Assembly (NCBI RefSeq): GCF_001905655.1
Contig: NZ_JMHT01000069.1
Location: forward strand, 1-64,000
Length of the DNA stretch: 64,000 bases
Source of the DNA: Mycobacterium sp. ST-F2
Lineage (GTDB): Bacteria > Actinomycetota > Actinomycetes > Mycobacteriales > Mycobacteriaceae
Direction of reading: 5' to 3'
The notes beneath the pieces were generated by a model, which worked only from the letters and a program-made list of their open reading frames with translations, was not told where the DNA came from and did not search any database. This document shows, piece by piece, positions 30,941-41,929 of this stretch; the stretch's first letter is position 1, and each line of letters opens with the position of its first letter. The position numbers were made by a program, and so were the translations under genes.

Positions 30941-32253
30941 AGTGAGGCCTCCGTGAGGTTGGGGTACAGCGGGAAGCGGGCGGCCAGCACGTCCACGCGG
31001 TCGCGCAGCGCGGCCAGGGTCGCGTCGTCGGCGTCGGGTCGCAGTGCCTGGCTGATGACATCCGCGACTTCGCGGAAGCTGTCCAGATCGAAGCCGCGCG
31101 TCGCGAGCGCGGCGGTACCGATGCGCACGCCCGAACTGACCATCGGCGGTCGCGGATCGAACGGAACGGCGTTGCGGTTCACGGTGATTCCCACGCGGTG
31201 CAACCGGTCTTCGGCCTGCTTGCCGTCCAGTTCGGACTCCCGCAGGTCGACCAGCACCAGGTGGACGTCTGTGCCGCCGGACACCACATTGATGCCCGCC
31301 GCGCGGGAATCGTCCTGCAGCAGACGCTCGGCCAGGATCGCCGCGCCGTCCAGGGTGCGCTGCTGCCGCTCACGGAATTCCGGTGCGGCCGCGAGCTTGA
31401 ACGACACCGCCTTGGCAGCGATGACGTGCTCGAGGGGCCCGCCCTGCTGCCCCGGGAACACCGACGAGTTGAACTTCTTGGCCAGTGCTTCGTCGTTGGT
31501 GAGGATGATGCCGCCGCGCGGGCCGCCCAGCGTTTTGTGGGTGGTCGAGGTGACGACGTGGGCGTGTGGCACTGGCGAGGGGTGCAGGCCGGCCGCGACG
31601 AGCCCGGCGAAATGGGCCATGTCGACCATGAGGTAGGCGCCGACTTCGTCTGCGATGCGGCGGAATTCGGCGAAGTCGAGCTGCCGGGGGTAGGCGGACC
31701 AGCCGGCGAGGATCAGCTTGGGCCGACGCTCACGGGCGATGCGCTCGACTTCGGCCATGTCGACGCGGTGGTCGTTCTCGCCGACGTGGTAGGCGGCGAC
31801 GTCGTACAGCTTGCCGGAGAAGTTGAGCTTCATCCCGTGCGTGAGGTGGCCGCCGTGCGCCAGATCGAGACCGAGGATGGTGTCGCCGGGGGAGAGCAGC
31901 GCCGCCATGGCCGCGGCGTTGGCCTGTGCGCCCGAATGTGGTTGCACGTTGGCGTATTCGGCGCCGAAGAGGCTCTTGACCCGGTCGATGGCGAGTTGCT
32001 CGGTGACGTCGACGTATTCGCAGCCGCCGTAGTACCGGCGACCGGGGTAGCCCTCGGCGTACTTGTTGGTCATCACCGATCCTTGCGCCTGCATCACGGC
32101 GACCGGCGCGAAGTTCTCGCTGGCGATCATCTCCAGCGTGCTCTGCTGGCGGTGCAATTCGGCCGAGATGGCCTGGTACACATCTGGATCCAGGTCGGCG
32201 AGGCTCGCGCTCAGCGTGGGGTTCGTGGCCGTCGGTGCGGTGTCGAGGGTCAT
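30937..32253 (-). CDS. glyA: Serine hydroxymethyltransferase (glycine betaine-linked copy)
   Basis: PLP enzyme joining glycine and 5,10-methylene-THF into serine, 438 residues. The PLP lysine lies in [12 protein letters not shown], and the N-terminal motif [31 protein letters not shown] is complete (listed in two parts: [15 protein letters not shown] and [16 protein letters not shown]). It heads the glyA-soxBDAG operon, as in Corynebacterium and Pseudomonas sarcosine clusters, so it is a dedicated copy rather than the housekeeping one. Site B (CTAATATATCA) lies 34 bases upstream. Confidence 0.95.
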   Translation of the reverse strand: MTLDTAPTATNPTLSASLADLDPDVYQAISAELHRQQSTLEMIASENFAPVAVMQAQGSVMTNKYAEGYPGRRYYGGCEYVDVTEQLAIDRVKSLFGAEYANVQPHSGAQANAAAMAALLSPGDTILGLDLAHGGHLTHGMKLNFSGKLYDVAAYHVGENDHRVDMAEVERIARERRPKLILAGWSAYPRQLDFAEFRRIADEVGAYLMVDMAHFAGLVAAGLHPSPVPHAHVVTSTTHKTLGGPRGGIILTNDEALAKKFNSSVFPGQQGGPLEHVIAAKAVSFKLAAAPEFRERQQRTLDGAAILAERLLQDDSRAAGINVVSGGTDVHLVLVDLRESELDGKQAEDRLHRVGITVNRNAVPFDPRPPMVSSGVRIGTAALATRGFDLDSFREVADVISQALRPDADDATLAALRDRVDVLAARFPLYPNLTEASL

Positions 32254-32286
32254 CTGGACCTTTCTGACATTGCAGTTTGTAGTGGA

Positions 32287-32297
32287 CTAATATATCA
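32287..32297. promoter_or_regulatory. GntR-type operator, site B (CTAATATATCA)
   Basis: Lies between divergent glyA-sox and the first gntR gene, and would allow joint control and autoregulation. Confidence 0.65.
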
Positions 32298-32370
32298 GAT
32301 GTCGGTTAGATTAGGATCAGCTCGTGGCCGCGTCAATAGGTAGGCCGCAGACACTTTTGGAGGAGTGACG

Positions 32371-33051
32371 ATGACCCTGATGGAGTTGTCGTTCGGCGAC
32401 CTCGACGGTGCGCCGGCTGTTGCCGAGACCAACGCGGACCGCGCGTACGACATCGTGCGCGAACGCTTGGTGATGCTCGATATCCGGCCGGGTGAGCCCA
32501 TCAACGACGATCGGCTGGCCGCCGAGCTCGGCTTCGGTCGCACTCCCGTCCGCGAGGCCCTCAAACGTCTCGAGCGCGACCGCCTTGTCGTCACCTATCC
32601 GCGCCGGGGCACGTTCGCGGCGGCCGTCGACATGACGGACCTGGCCGACATCTCGGAGATTCGCAAGCTGTTGGAGCCGACGGCAGCCGCCCGTGCCGCC
32701 CGGGTCGCGACGTCGGACACCCGTGCCCGGCTGACTGCCCTCGCCCAGGCGATCGCCCGGATCGAGGACACCGACGATCCTCATGCGGTCCTGCGTCACG
32801 ACGTCCATGTGCACCGCGAGATCTACCGGGCCTCGGGCAATCCGCACCTGGAACAGATCCTCGTCAGTCTCGATGCCCACGCCACCCGGATCTGGTGCTT
32901 GTTCCTGGACCGGCTGCCGGGTGTTGCCGGCCACGTTCGCGAACATATCGAGCTGTTGGAGGCCATCGTCGCGGGTGACGAGGACAAGGCGGCGGCTCTG
33001 ACGCTGGCGCATGTCTGCGGCTTCGAGACGGCCATCCGCGCGTTGCTCTGA
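32371..33051 (+). CDS. GntR/FadR-family transcriptional regulator, copy 1
   Basis: 226 residues. The ATG at 32371 follows GGAGGAG by 5 bases; a GTG two codons earlier sits on the binding site. The N-terminal winged helix (ADRAYDIVRERLVMLDIRPG, GFGRTPVREALKRLE, YPRRGTFA) is classic GntR. The C-terminal all-helical domain shows the FCD pattern, with HVHREIYRASGN and RDRLVV elements, and its histidines may bind a metal. It is a close paralog of the gene at 33165; the two differ mostly in the effector domain, so they may sense different intermediates. Confidence 0.9.
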   Translation: MTLMELSFGDLDGAPAVAETNADRAYDIVRERLVMLDIRPGEPINDDRLAAELGFGRTPVREALKRLERDRLVVTYPRRGTFAAAVDMTDLADISEIRKLLEPTAAARAARVATSDTRARLTALAQAIARIEDTDDPHAVLRHDVHVHREIYRASGNPHLEQILVSLDAHATRIWCLFLDRLPGVAGHVREHIELLEAIVAGDEDKAAALTLAHVCGFETAIRALL

Positions 33052-33089
33052 TGGCTCCGCCGGGTGTTGCCGGCTTCCCGTCATCCATC

Positions 33090-33099
33090 TGATATATCA
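33090..33099. promoter_or_regulatory. GntR-type operator, site C (TGATATATCA, perfect palindrome)
   Basis: A perfect 10-bp palindrome between the two gntR genes, and the most symmetric of the six sites. It suggests direct control of gntR copy 2. Confidence 0.65.
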
Positions 33100-33164
33100 T
33101 TGTCCCGGCTGAACAACGTCAGTTGCCGGCTGGAGAATCAGTGACGTCGGGGAGGCGGGTTGCG

Positions 33165-33842
33165 ATGAGCGTTGCGGGTGTGGAACAGCTCGACGACGTT
33201 GCCTCCGAGGAGATGTCGTTTGCCGACCGGGCGTATCTGGTGATCCGCGACAAGCTCATCATGCTGGACATCCGTCCCAATGAAGCCATCGTGGAAAATG
33301 ATCTGGCTGCGGAACTCGAATTGGGTCGTACTCCCGTACGCGAAGCGCTCAAGCGTTTGGAAGCGGATCGGCTGGTGGTCTCGTTTCCTCGTCGGGGCAC
33401 TTTCGCCACCGGTGTCGACGTCGCCGACCTCCGGCACATCTCCCAGATTCGGGTGAATCTCGAGCCCGTTGCCGCTCGCTCGGCCGCCGAGAACGCCTCC
33501 GCCGACGTGCGTGCGGGCCTGCTCAAGCTTGCCGACCTCACCGAAGCGCTCGATGTGGAGAGCATCCATCGCGACGAACTGATGCGGTGGGACCTGCGCG
33601 CGCACCGCGCGATCTACCGGGCCGCCGGAAACCCGCATCTCGAGGACGTGCTGGTCCGCTACGACAATCTCGCGACCCGCATCTTCTGCCTGTTCCTCGA
33701 CCGATTGCCAACCGTGGCCCGCCACGTCGGCGAGCACGCCGAGCTGTTGCGGACCATCGCCAGTGGCGATGGGGACGCCGCCGCGCAGATCGCACTCGAC
33801 CACGTCACCGGATTCGAGAAGGCGGTCCGCGCAATCGTCTGA
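33165..33842 (+). CDS. GntR/FadR-family transcriptional regulator, copy 2
   Basis: 225 residues, ATG 9 bases after GGAGG. The helix-turn-helix (LGRTPVREALKRLE, FPRRGTFATG) is nearly identical to copy 1, and the FCD domain keeps LRAHRAIYRAAGNPHLEDVL. Tandem duplication is the simplest origin. Identical recognition helices imply that both copies bind the same CTAATATATCA-type sites. It ends 5 bases from convergent purU. Confidence 0.9.
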   Translation: MSVAGVEQLDDVASEEMSFADRAYLVIRDKLIMLDIRPNEAIVENDLAAELELGRTPVREALKRLEADRLVVSFPRRGTFATGVDVADLRHISQIRVNLEPVAARSAAENASADVRAGLLKLADLTEALDVESIHRDELMRWDLRAHRAIYRAAGNPHLEDVLVRYDNLATRIFCLFLDRLPTVARHVGEHAELLRTIASGDGDAAAQIALDHVTGFEKAVRAIV

Positions 33843-33847
33843 GCGCG

Positions 33848-34717
33848 TCAGCTGAAGACGACGGTGCGATGGCCGTGCAGCAGTACCCGGTTCTCGCAAT
33901 GCCAGCGCACGGCCCGCGACAGCGCCAGCGCCTCGGCGTCCTGACCGACGGTGGCGAGCCGTGCCGGGTCGAATGAGTGATCGATCCGGATCACCTCCTG
34001 CTCGATGATCGGTCCCTCGTCGAGGTCCGGCGTCACGTAATGCGCCGTTGCGCCAACGAGTTTCACGCCCCGGTCGAACGCCTGGTGATAGGGCTTGGCG
34101 CCCTTGAATCCGGGCAGGAACGAGTGGTGGATGTTGATGGCGCGGCCGCGCAGCTTCTCGCAGGTGTCGTCCGAGAGCACCTGCATGTAGCGGGCCAGCA
34201 CCACCATGTCCGCATCGAGTTCGTCGACCAGCGCGAGCAATGCGCGTTCGGCCTCGGGCTTGGTGTCCGGGGTCACCGGAATGTGCACGAACGGCAGCCC
34301 GGCCGCCTCTGCCATCGGGCGTAGCACCTCGTGGTTGGACACCACCGCCACCAGTTCGCCGCCGAGAGTGCCTGCGCGCCAGCGGAAGATCAGGTCGTTG
34401 AGGCAGTGGCCCATCTTCGAGACCATCACCAGGACCCTGGGCTTGCGAGTGCTGTCGACGAAGCGGAACGTCATGCCGAATTCGGTTGCCACCGAGGCGA
34501 AGTCGTCGGTCAACTGGGCGATGACGTCGACGCTGCCGGCACTGCTGTGCGTGGTGCAGACGAACGTCGTGCGCTGAAAGAACGCCTGGCTGCGGGTGTC
34601 GTCGAACTGTTGGTGTTCGGCGATGTCGAAGTTGCGCGAGAACAGGAACGAACTCACGGCATGGACGATGCCCGGGCGCTGCGGGCAGCTCAGGGTGAGC
34701 GTGATGGTGTGCGGCAT
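33848..34717 (-). CDS. purU: Formyltetrahydrofolate deformylase PurU
   Basis: Hydrolyses 10-formyl-THF to formate and THF, 289 residues. The N-terminal ACT domain (LTLSCPQRPGIVHAVSSFLF) and the formyltransferase-like domain with INIHHSFLPGFKGAKPYHQA are complete. The ATG lies 19 bases after the dimethylglycine-oxidase-like gene, so the two share a transcript. In this setting PurU would regenerate THF when demethylation floods the folate pool. Confidence 0.94.
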   Translation of the reverse strand: MPHTITLTLSCPQRPGIVHAVSSFLFSRNFDIAEHQQFDDTRSQAFFQRTTFVCTTHSSAGSVDVIAQLTDDFASVATEFGMTFRFVDSTRKPRVLVMVSKMGHCLNDLIFRWRAGTLGGELVAVVSNHEVLRPMAEAAGLPFVHIPVTPDTKPEAERALLALVDELDADMVVLARYMQVLSDDTCEKLRGRAINIHHSFLPGFKGAKPYHQAFDRGVKLVGATAHYVTPDLDEGPIIEQEVIRIDHSFDPARLATVGQDAEALALSRAVRWHCENRVLLHGHRTVVFS

Positions 34718-34736
34718 GGTGTTTCTCGCTTGGTCG

Positions 34737-37280
<2,544 letters not shown>

Positions 37281-37358
37281 TCAATTCGATCCCGTCGCGT
37301 CACTCCCGTCTCGCCGTGCGGGCGCGAGCACACCAAACCTGTGCGCTATCTGGGTATC

Positions 37359-37375
37359 GTTGCGTAATGAGCAAC
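37359..37375. promoter_or_regulatory. Candidate IclR operator overlapping the iclR start
   Basis: GTTGC-GTAATGA-GCAAC is an inverted repeat covering the iclR start codon. Its GTTGCGTAAT core reappears twice upstream of the Rieske operon (38893 and 38912). Confidence 0.4.
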
Positions 37376-38149
37376 AGTGCCGTTGATTCCGGCAATGGCG
37401 GCGTGCAGTCCGTCGACCGCGCGCTGTATGTGTTGGAGCTCCTCGCGCGCCGGGGCGAAGCCGGAGTCACCGAGCTGGCGTCGGACATCGGCGTGCACAA
37501 GTCGACGGTCTCGCGCCTACTTGCGGCGCTCGAGGATCGTGAACTCGTCGAGCAGGCTTTCGAGCGTGGCAAGTATCGGCTCGGATTCGGCATCCTGCGG
37601 CTGGCCAACGCGGTGTCGGGCCGCCTCGACGTCACTCGGCAGGGCAGGGAGATCTGCGAGCGGCTGGCGCTCGACGTCGGTGAGACCGTCAACATCGCCG
37701 TGCTGCGGTCGGAGTATGCGGTGAACGTGGACCAGGCGCGCGGGCCCTCCGCCATCGGTAGTCACAACTGGGTGGGCGAACTCACCCCGTTGCACGCGAC
37801 GTCGAGCGGCAAGGTGTTGCTGGCCTTCATGGCCGCGGACGCTCGTCGGGACTTGTTGGCGGCGGCCGGGCTGGAGCGGTTCACCGAGCGCACCATCACG
37901 TCGGTCGAGGATTTGGAAGCGCGGCTCCGGAATGTGACCCGGGACGGTTACGTGGTGTCGCTCGAAGAGCTCGAACCCGGGCTCAACGCCGTCGCCGCAC
38001 CGATTCGCGATCACGCGGGTGAGGTGATCGCCGCGCTCAGCGTCTCCGGCCCGGCGTATCGGCTCACTGCTGAGCGGGCGCGGGATGTCGCGCCGGTGGT
38101 GGTCGCGGCGGCTGACGATATCAGCCGCCGAATGGGCTATCAGGGCTGA
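37367..38149 (+). CDS. IclR-family transcriptional regulator
   Basis: 260 residues. The N-terminal winged helix (QSVDRALYVLELLARRG, VHKSTVSRLLAALEDRELVEQ) and the C-terminal GAF-like effector domain (LHATSSGKVLLAFM, YVVSLEELEPGLNAVAAPI) are typical of IclR. It is divergent from the dimethylglycine-oxidase-like gene and sits before the BCCT remnant and the Rieske operon, its likely target. The effector is probably a betaine-pathway intermediate. Confidence 0.9.
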   Translation: MSNSAVDSGNGGVQSVDRALYVLELLARRGEAGVTELASDIGVHKSTVSRLLAALEDRELVEQAFERGKYRLGFGILRLANAVSGRLDVTRQGREICERLALDVGETVNIAVLRSEYAVNVDQARGPSAIGSHNWVGELTPLHATSSGKVLLAFMAADARRDLLAAAGLERFTERTITSVEDLEARLRNVTRDGYVVSLEELEPGLNAVAAPIRDHAGEVIAALSVSGPAYRLTAERARDVAPVVVAAADDISRRMGYQG

Positions 38150-38220
38150 CCGCTCGCGGCCGCAATCCCGCACTTTTGAGGAAATTTTCCGATTCGTCCT
38201 GCATATCAGATTAGCGAATC

Positions 38221-38231
38221 CTAATATATCA
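38221..38231. promoter_or_regulatory. GntR-type operator, site E (CTAATATATCA)
   Basis: Identical to site B; 111 bases upstream of the broken BCCT transporter gene. A partial TATCAGATTAG lies just before it. Confidence 0.6.
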
Positions 38232-38341
38232 AATGTTCGTCACCGGATTGTCTTGCGTCCGGTGACGAACCTCAGTCGATGCCCGGGGGCGGTGTCCACC
38301 GCCTGTGCGGCATCGTTGGTTGCCAGGTTTAGGAGCGCGAT

Positions 38342-38800
38342 ATGACATCGCCAAATCCGGGATCGCTGGAATCCGACATCAAGGCCAAACTCCACGATGC
38401 CTTTCCTGGGCCGGGCGTCCCGATTCCAGAAGGTGTCGACGAGGAAGAACTCATCCGCGGCGTCCCCATGCATGCCCGGCGGTCACCGACAAGATGGTGT
38501 TCGGGACCACCGGACGCGGCCTCGATGGTGATGGGCACGCTCTCGCAGAGCGGTTCGTTGTTCCCGTCGCGGTGGGCGGTGGCGTTCTGGGGGCTCAGTA
38601 CGGGTGCGGTGGCTGTGCTGATGCTCTGGGCCGGAGGCAATGACGCGCTGAACGGCCTGCAGACGATGACGATCATCGTGGCCGCGCCCTTCGTCGTCGT
38701 GATGATCGGCATGTGTGTGTCGCTCTATCTGGATGTGACCAGGGACCCCATGGTGGCGCATCTGAGGAACAAGCCTCCGGCGCGGCGAAGGTCTGATTGA
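38342..38800 (+). pseudogene. Remnant of a BCCT-family betaine/choline transporter (large internal deletion)
   Basis: The readable frame codes for 152 residues, against about 550-600 for the family. Its first 40 residues (LHDAFPGPGVPIPEGVDEEE) resemble the cytoplasmic N-tail of actinobacterial BCCT carriers. TDKMVFGTTG is then found in the next frame (38488-38517). From DAASMVMGTLSQ onward the frame returns to the BCCT C-terminus (RWAVAFWG, then two membrane helices and LYLDVTRDP). About ten membrane helices are missing, so transport is impossible. The promoter region with site E is kept. Confidence 0.7.
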
Positions 38801-38892
38801 CGTGCGGTTTTCGCGTGGATCGACGCGATTGAAACGGCCATGTAAACGGTGCGGTTCTGCGCTTGACAAGGACCTGTGACTGCCACCACACT

Positions 38893-38925
38893 GTTGCGTA
38901 ATGCGAAGTTAGTTGCGTATTACGC
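38893..38925. promoter_or_regulatory. Two GTTGCGTAAT-like motifs upstream of the Rieske operon
   Basis: GTTGCGTAATGCG (38893-38905) and GTTGCGTATTACGC (38912-38925, containing the palindrome GCGTATTACGC). They share the core of the iclR start-site repeat. A TTGACA box (38863-38868) lies just upstream. Confidence 0.4.
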
Positions 38926-38952
38926 GTCAAACTATCCGAGAAGGCACACCCG

Positions 38953-39315
38953 ATGCTTGAGATTTGTCCGCTCTCCGAACTCCCGCCTGGCGAGGCCCGG
39001 CGGGTGGAATCCGACCCGCCGATCGCGGTCTTCCACACCGAGGACGGCGAGGTGTTCGCCATCGACGACACCTGTTCGCACCAGGACGCGTCGCTGGCCG
39101 ACGGCTGGCTGGAAGGGTGCGATGTCGAGTGCCCGCTGCACGCCTCGCGGTTCAACCTCCGCACCGGAGCGGTCGACGCGCCGCCGGCCAAGTTGCCGGT
39201 ACGCACGCACACCGTCGTGATCTCCGACGGGGTCATCCACGTCGAGCTGAGCACCGAGAAACCCAACCTGCCCCCGGACATCCGGGCTCGACTCGGCGCG
39301 GCGGGAACGCAGTGA
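38953..39315 (+). CDS. Rieske-type [2Fe-2S] ferredoxin, electron carrier of the oxygenase
   Basis: 120-residue soluble Rieske ferredoxin with the cluster ligands CSHQDASL and CPLHASRF. It carries electrons from the FAD reductase encoded next to the terminal oxygenase. The stop overlaps the reductase start (GTGA). The fusion-free three-component layout resembles aromatic-ring dioxygenases, not the two-component GbcAB system. Confidence 0.9.
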   Translation: MLEICPLSELPPGEARRVESDPPIAVFHTEDGEVFAIDDTCSHQDASLADGWLEGCDVECPLHASRFNLRTGAVDAPPAKLPVRTHTVVISDGVIHVELSTEKPNLPPDIRARLGAAGTQ

Positions 39316-40511
39316 AGCACGTCGCGATCGTCGGGGCGTCGCTCGCGGGCCTGTCGGCCGCGAGGGCGCTGCGGGCGCAGGGATTCGACGGCCGGCTGAC
39401 CGTCATCGGCGACGAGGCGCAGCGGCCGTACGACCGCCCGCCGCTGTCGAAGGAATTCCTCTGCGGCACCGTCTGCGAAGCCGATCTCGCCCTGGAATCC
39501 GACGACGACGATCTGCAGGCGGACTGGCGCCTGGGCGTCGCCGCGGCCAAGCTCGACAGTCGTTCCGGCGCAATCGAACTCGCGGACGGGACGCGCATCG
39601 ATGCCGACGGCGTGGTGATCGCGACCGGCTCCCGCGCCCGCCGCTGGCCCGGCTGCGAGGACATGGCCGGCGTGCACGTCATCCGCACCATCGACGACGC
39701 CGTGGCGTTGCGTGCAGAACTGGTGCCGGGCGCTCGGCTGGTCGTCATCGGCGCCGGGTTCATCGGGGCCGAAGTCGCCTCGACGGCCCGCAAGCTGGGT
39801 CTGGACGTCACCGTCGTGGAAGCCGCCCCGACTCCGCTGCACCTGCAGCTCGGTAAGTGGCTCGGCGGCGTGGTCGCAGGCGCCCACGCCGCCAACGGAA
39901 CGACGTTGATCTGTGGTGTCGGCGTCGCCGGACTGGTCGGCGAGGAGCGCGCACTGCGTACCCCCAGCGGTGTGCGACGAGTGGCCGGCGTCGACCTCAC
40001 CGACGGACGCCACCTGCCGGCTGATGTCGTCGTCGTGGGTATCGGCGGTGTGCCCAACATCGACTGGCTGCGTGACAGCGGTCTGGAGCTCGGCAACGGC
40101 GTGCTGTGCGGCACCCGCGGGCAGACGGCCCTGCCGAACGTCGTCGCCGTCGGAGACTGTGCGGCGTGGCTCGACGCGGCCACCAATGCCCACCACCGTG
40201 TCGAACACTGGACCGGTGCTTTGGAGCGTCCCGCGCTGGCTGTCGCCTCGTTGCTCGCAGGCGGCGCCCATCAGGAGGCGACGGTGAAGCCGCCGTATTT
40301 CTGGTCCGACCAATACGGTTCGCGCATCCAGTTCGCCGGCCTCGCCCGTCCCGACGACGAGATCACCATCGAAGAGGGCAGCTGCGAGGACCGTTGCCTG
40401 CTGGCCACGTATCGCCGCGACGGCCGCCTGGTCGCGGTCCTCGGTATCGATCAGCCCCGGCTGTTCACCCGGTGGCGCCGCCAGCTGATGCCCACGCCCG
40501 CCGCGGTCTAG
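39312..40511 (+). CDS. FAD-dependent ferredoxin reductase of the Rieske oxygenase system
   Basis: 399 residues. The N-terminal FAD motif is AIVGASLAGLSAARALRAQG and the NAD(P)H motif is LVVIGAGFIGAEVASTARKLG (about residues 140-160). The RPYDRPPLSKEFL and VGDCAAWLD segments are hallmarks of BphA4/BenC-type ferredoxin reductases. The GTG start overlaps the ferredoxin stop. It ends 55 bases before the oxygenase. Confidence 0.92.
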   Translation: MKHVAIVGASLAGLSAARALRAQGFDGRLTVIGDEAQRPYDRPPLSKEFLCGTVCEADLALESDDDDLQADWRLGVAAAKLDSRSGAIELADGTRIDADGVVIATGSRARRWPGCEDMAGVHVIRTIDDAVALRAELVPGARLVVIGAGFIGAEVASTARKLGLDVTVVEAAPTPLHLQLGKWLGGVVAGAHAANGTTLICGVGVAGLVGEERALRTPSGVRRVAGVDLTDGRHLPADVVVVGIGGVPNIDWLRDSGLELGNGVLCGTRGQTALPNVVAVGDCAAWLDAATNAHHRVEHWTGALERPALAVASLLAGGAHQEATVKPPYFWSDQYGSRIQFAGLARPDDEITIEEGSCEDRCLLATYRRDGRLVAVLGIDQPRLFTRWRRQLMPTPAAV

Positions 40512-40566
40512 GCCGAAATTCCTGCAGCCCAATAAAACTCACGACATGACACCGCAAAGGAGTTCA

Positions 40567-41694
40567 ATGACCGCCACCGTGCCGAGCCTGCCGGAAAGCC
40601 TGATTTCCACCCTGGCAGGGCATTACTACACCGATCCGGAGGTCTTCGCCCTCGAGCAGGAGAAGATCTTCGAGACCATGTGGTTCTGCGTTGTGCGCGC
40701 CGCGGATCTGGATAAGCCCGGCGCGTTCAAGACCGTCCAGGTCGGCCGCGAGAGCGTTCTGGTGACCAGATCGCGCAAGGGTGATATCAACGCGTTCTTC
40801 AACGTGTGCCGTCATCGCGGCGCGCAGCTGTGCACCGAGGACAGCGGCGAGGTCAAGCGCGCGTTCCAATGTCCTTATCACGCATGGACTTACGATCTCG
40901 ACGGCAAGCTCGTCGCCGCGCCGAACCTGACCAAGATGCCCGACGTCGACCGCGTCGAATATGGCCTGCGCAAGATCTCGGTCCGGGAATGGCTCGGCTA
41001 TGTCTGGGTGTGCCTGGCCGACGAGCCGCCGTCGTTCGAAGACACCGTCATGCAGGAGATCGTCGATCGACTCGGCGATGTCGAGTCGATCGACCACTAC
41101 ACGGTGGCCAATCTCAGCCTCGGTCGCCGCATCGTCTACGACGTCAAGGCCAACTGGAAGCTCATCATCGAGAACTTCATGGAGTGCTACCACTGCGCCA
41201 CCATCCATCCCGAACTCACCGAGGTGCTGCCGGAGTTCGCCGACGGCTACGCCGCCCAGTTCTACGTCGGCCACGGTGCGGAATTCGGTGCCGACATCGC
41301 CGGCTTCACCATCGATGGCTCAGAGGGTTTCGAGCACATCCCTGGGGTCACCGAGGATCAGGATCGGCGCTACTACGCGATCACGGTACGTCCGCAGGTG
41401 TTCGTCAACCTGGTGCCCGATCACGTCATCATCCACCGGATGTTCCCCATGGCGGCGGACCACACCATCGTCGAATGCGACTGGCTGTACCTGCCCGGCG
41501 TGGTCGAATCCGGGCGCGACGTGAGCAAGTCGGTGGAGCTGTTCCACCGCGTCAACCAACAGGACTTCGACGCGTGCGAGCGGTGCCAGCCCGCCATGAG
41601 TTCACGCGTGTACCGCGATGGCGGTGTGCTCGTGCCCAGCGAACACCACCTCGGGCACTTCCATGATTGGTTGCGCAACAAGCTCGCCGACTGA
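40567..41694 (+). CDS. Rieske terminal oxygenase, GbcA-like (probable glycine betaine monooxygenase)
   Basis: 375 residues; the ATG has AAAGGAG upstream. The Rieske cluster ligands are CRHRGAQL and CPYHAWTYD, and the catalytic iron site is ENFMECYHCATIHPEL. This is the CMO/GbcA branch (choline monooxygenase, glycine betaine demethylase, stachydrine and carnitine oxygenases). Since betB produces glycine betaine and the dimethylglycine and sarcosine enzymes surround it, betaine demethylation is the likeliest role. Carnitine or proline betaine remain possible. Confidence 0.85.
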   Translation: MTATVPSLPESLISTLAGHYYTDPEVFALEQEKIFETMWFCVVRAADLDKPGAFKTVQVGRESVLVTRSRKGDINAFFNVCRHRGAQLCTEDSGEVKRAFQCPYHAWTYDLDGKLVAAPNLTKMPDVDRVEYGLRKISVREWLGYVWVCLADEPPSFEDTVMQEIVDRLGDVESIDHYTVANLSLGRRIVYDVKANWKLIIENFMECYHCATIHPELTEVLPEFADGYAAQFYVGHGAEFGADIAGFTIDGSEGFEHIPGVTEDQDRRYYAITVRPQVFVNLVPDHVIIHRMFPMAADHTIVECDWLYLPGVVESGRDVSKSVELFHRVNQQDFDACERCQPAMSSRVYRDGGVLVPSEHHLGHFHDWLRNKLAD

Positions 41695-41752
41695 TGCGGG
41701 TATTCGGCTCCCGGCAACCGGCCGGGCGTCGATTACCCGCGGAGGTCGGCGC

Positions 41753-41804
41753 GGTGTCCCGGCCCGCCGGGCCTGGAGAGGCGGCCGTGGCGGGCCGGGA
41801 CACC
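41753..41804 (+). terminator. Perfect 16-bp hairpin after the Rieske oxygenase
   Basis: Arms 41753-41768 and 41789-41804 are perfectly complementary around a 20-base loop, without a U-tract. They separate the Rieske and MFS units. Nothing coding is seen between 41695 and 41884. Confidence 0.65.
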
Positions 41805-41884
41805 ACACCACCCCAAGGCTGTACAGGGCGACGAGGCCCTCGACTTCTGCTATTGGCCGAACCCGTCAATCACGAGGAGTAACG

Positions 41885-41929
41885 ATGGCCTACACACTGA
41901 TCCCTGAGGAGCATGTCCCATGTCCGTGA
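41885..41929 (+). CDS. 14-residue leader ORF overlapping the MFS gene
   Basis: The ORF MAYTLIPEEHVPCP follows a strong GAGGAG site and its stop lies 8 bases inside the MFS gene. The MFS gene's own GAGGAG (41906-41911) is inside the leader, so leader translation would expose or occupy it. A translational-coupling role is inferred. Confidence 0.45.
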   Translation: MAYTLIPEEHVPCP

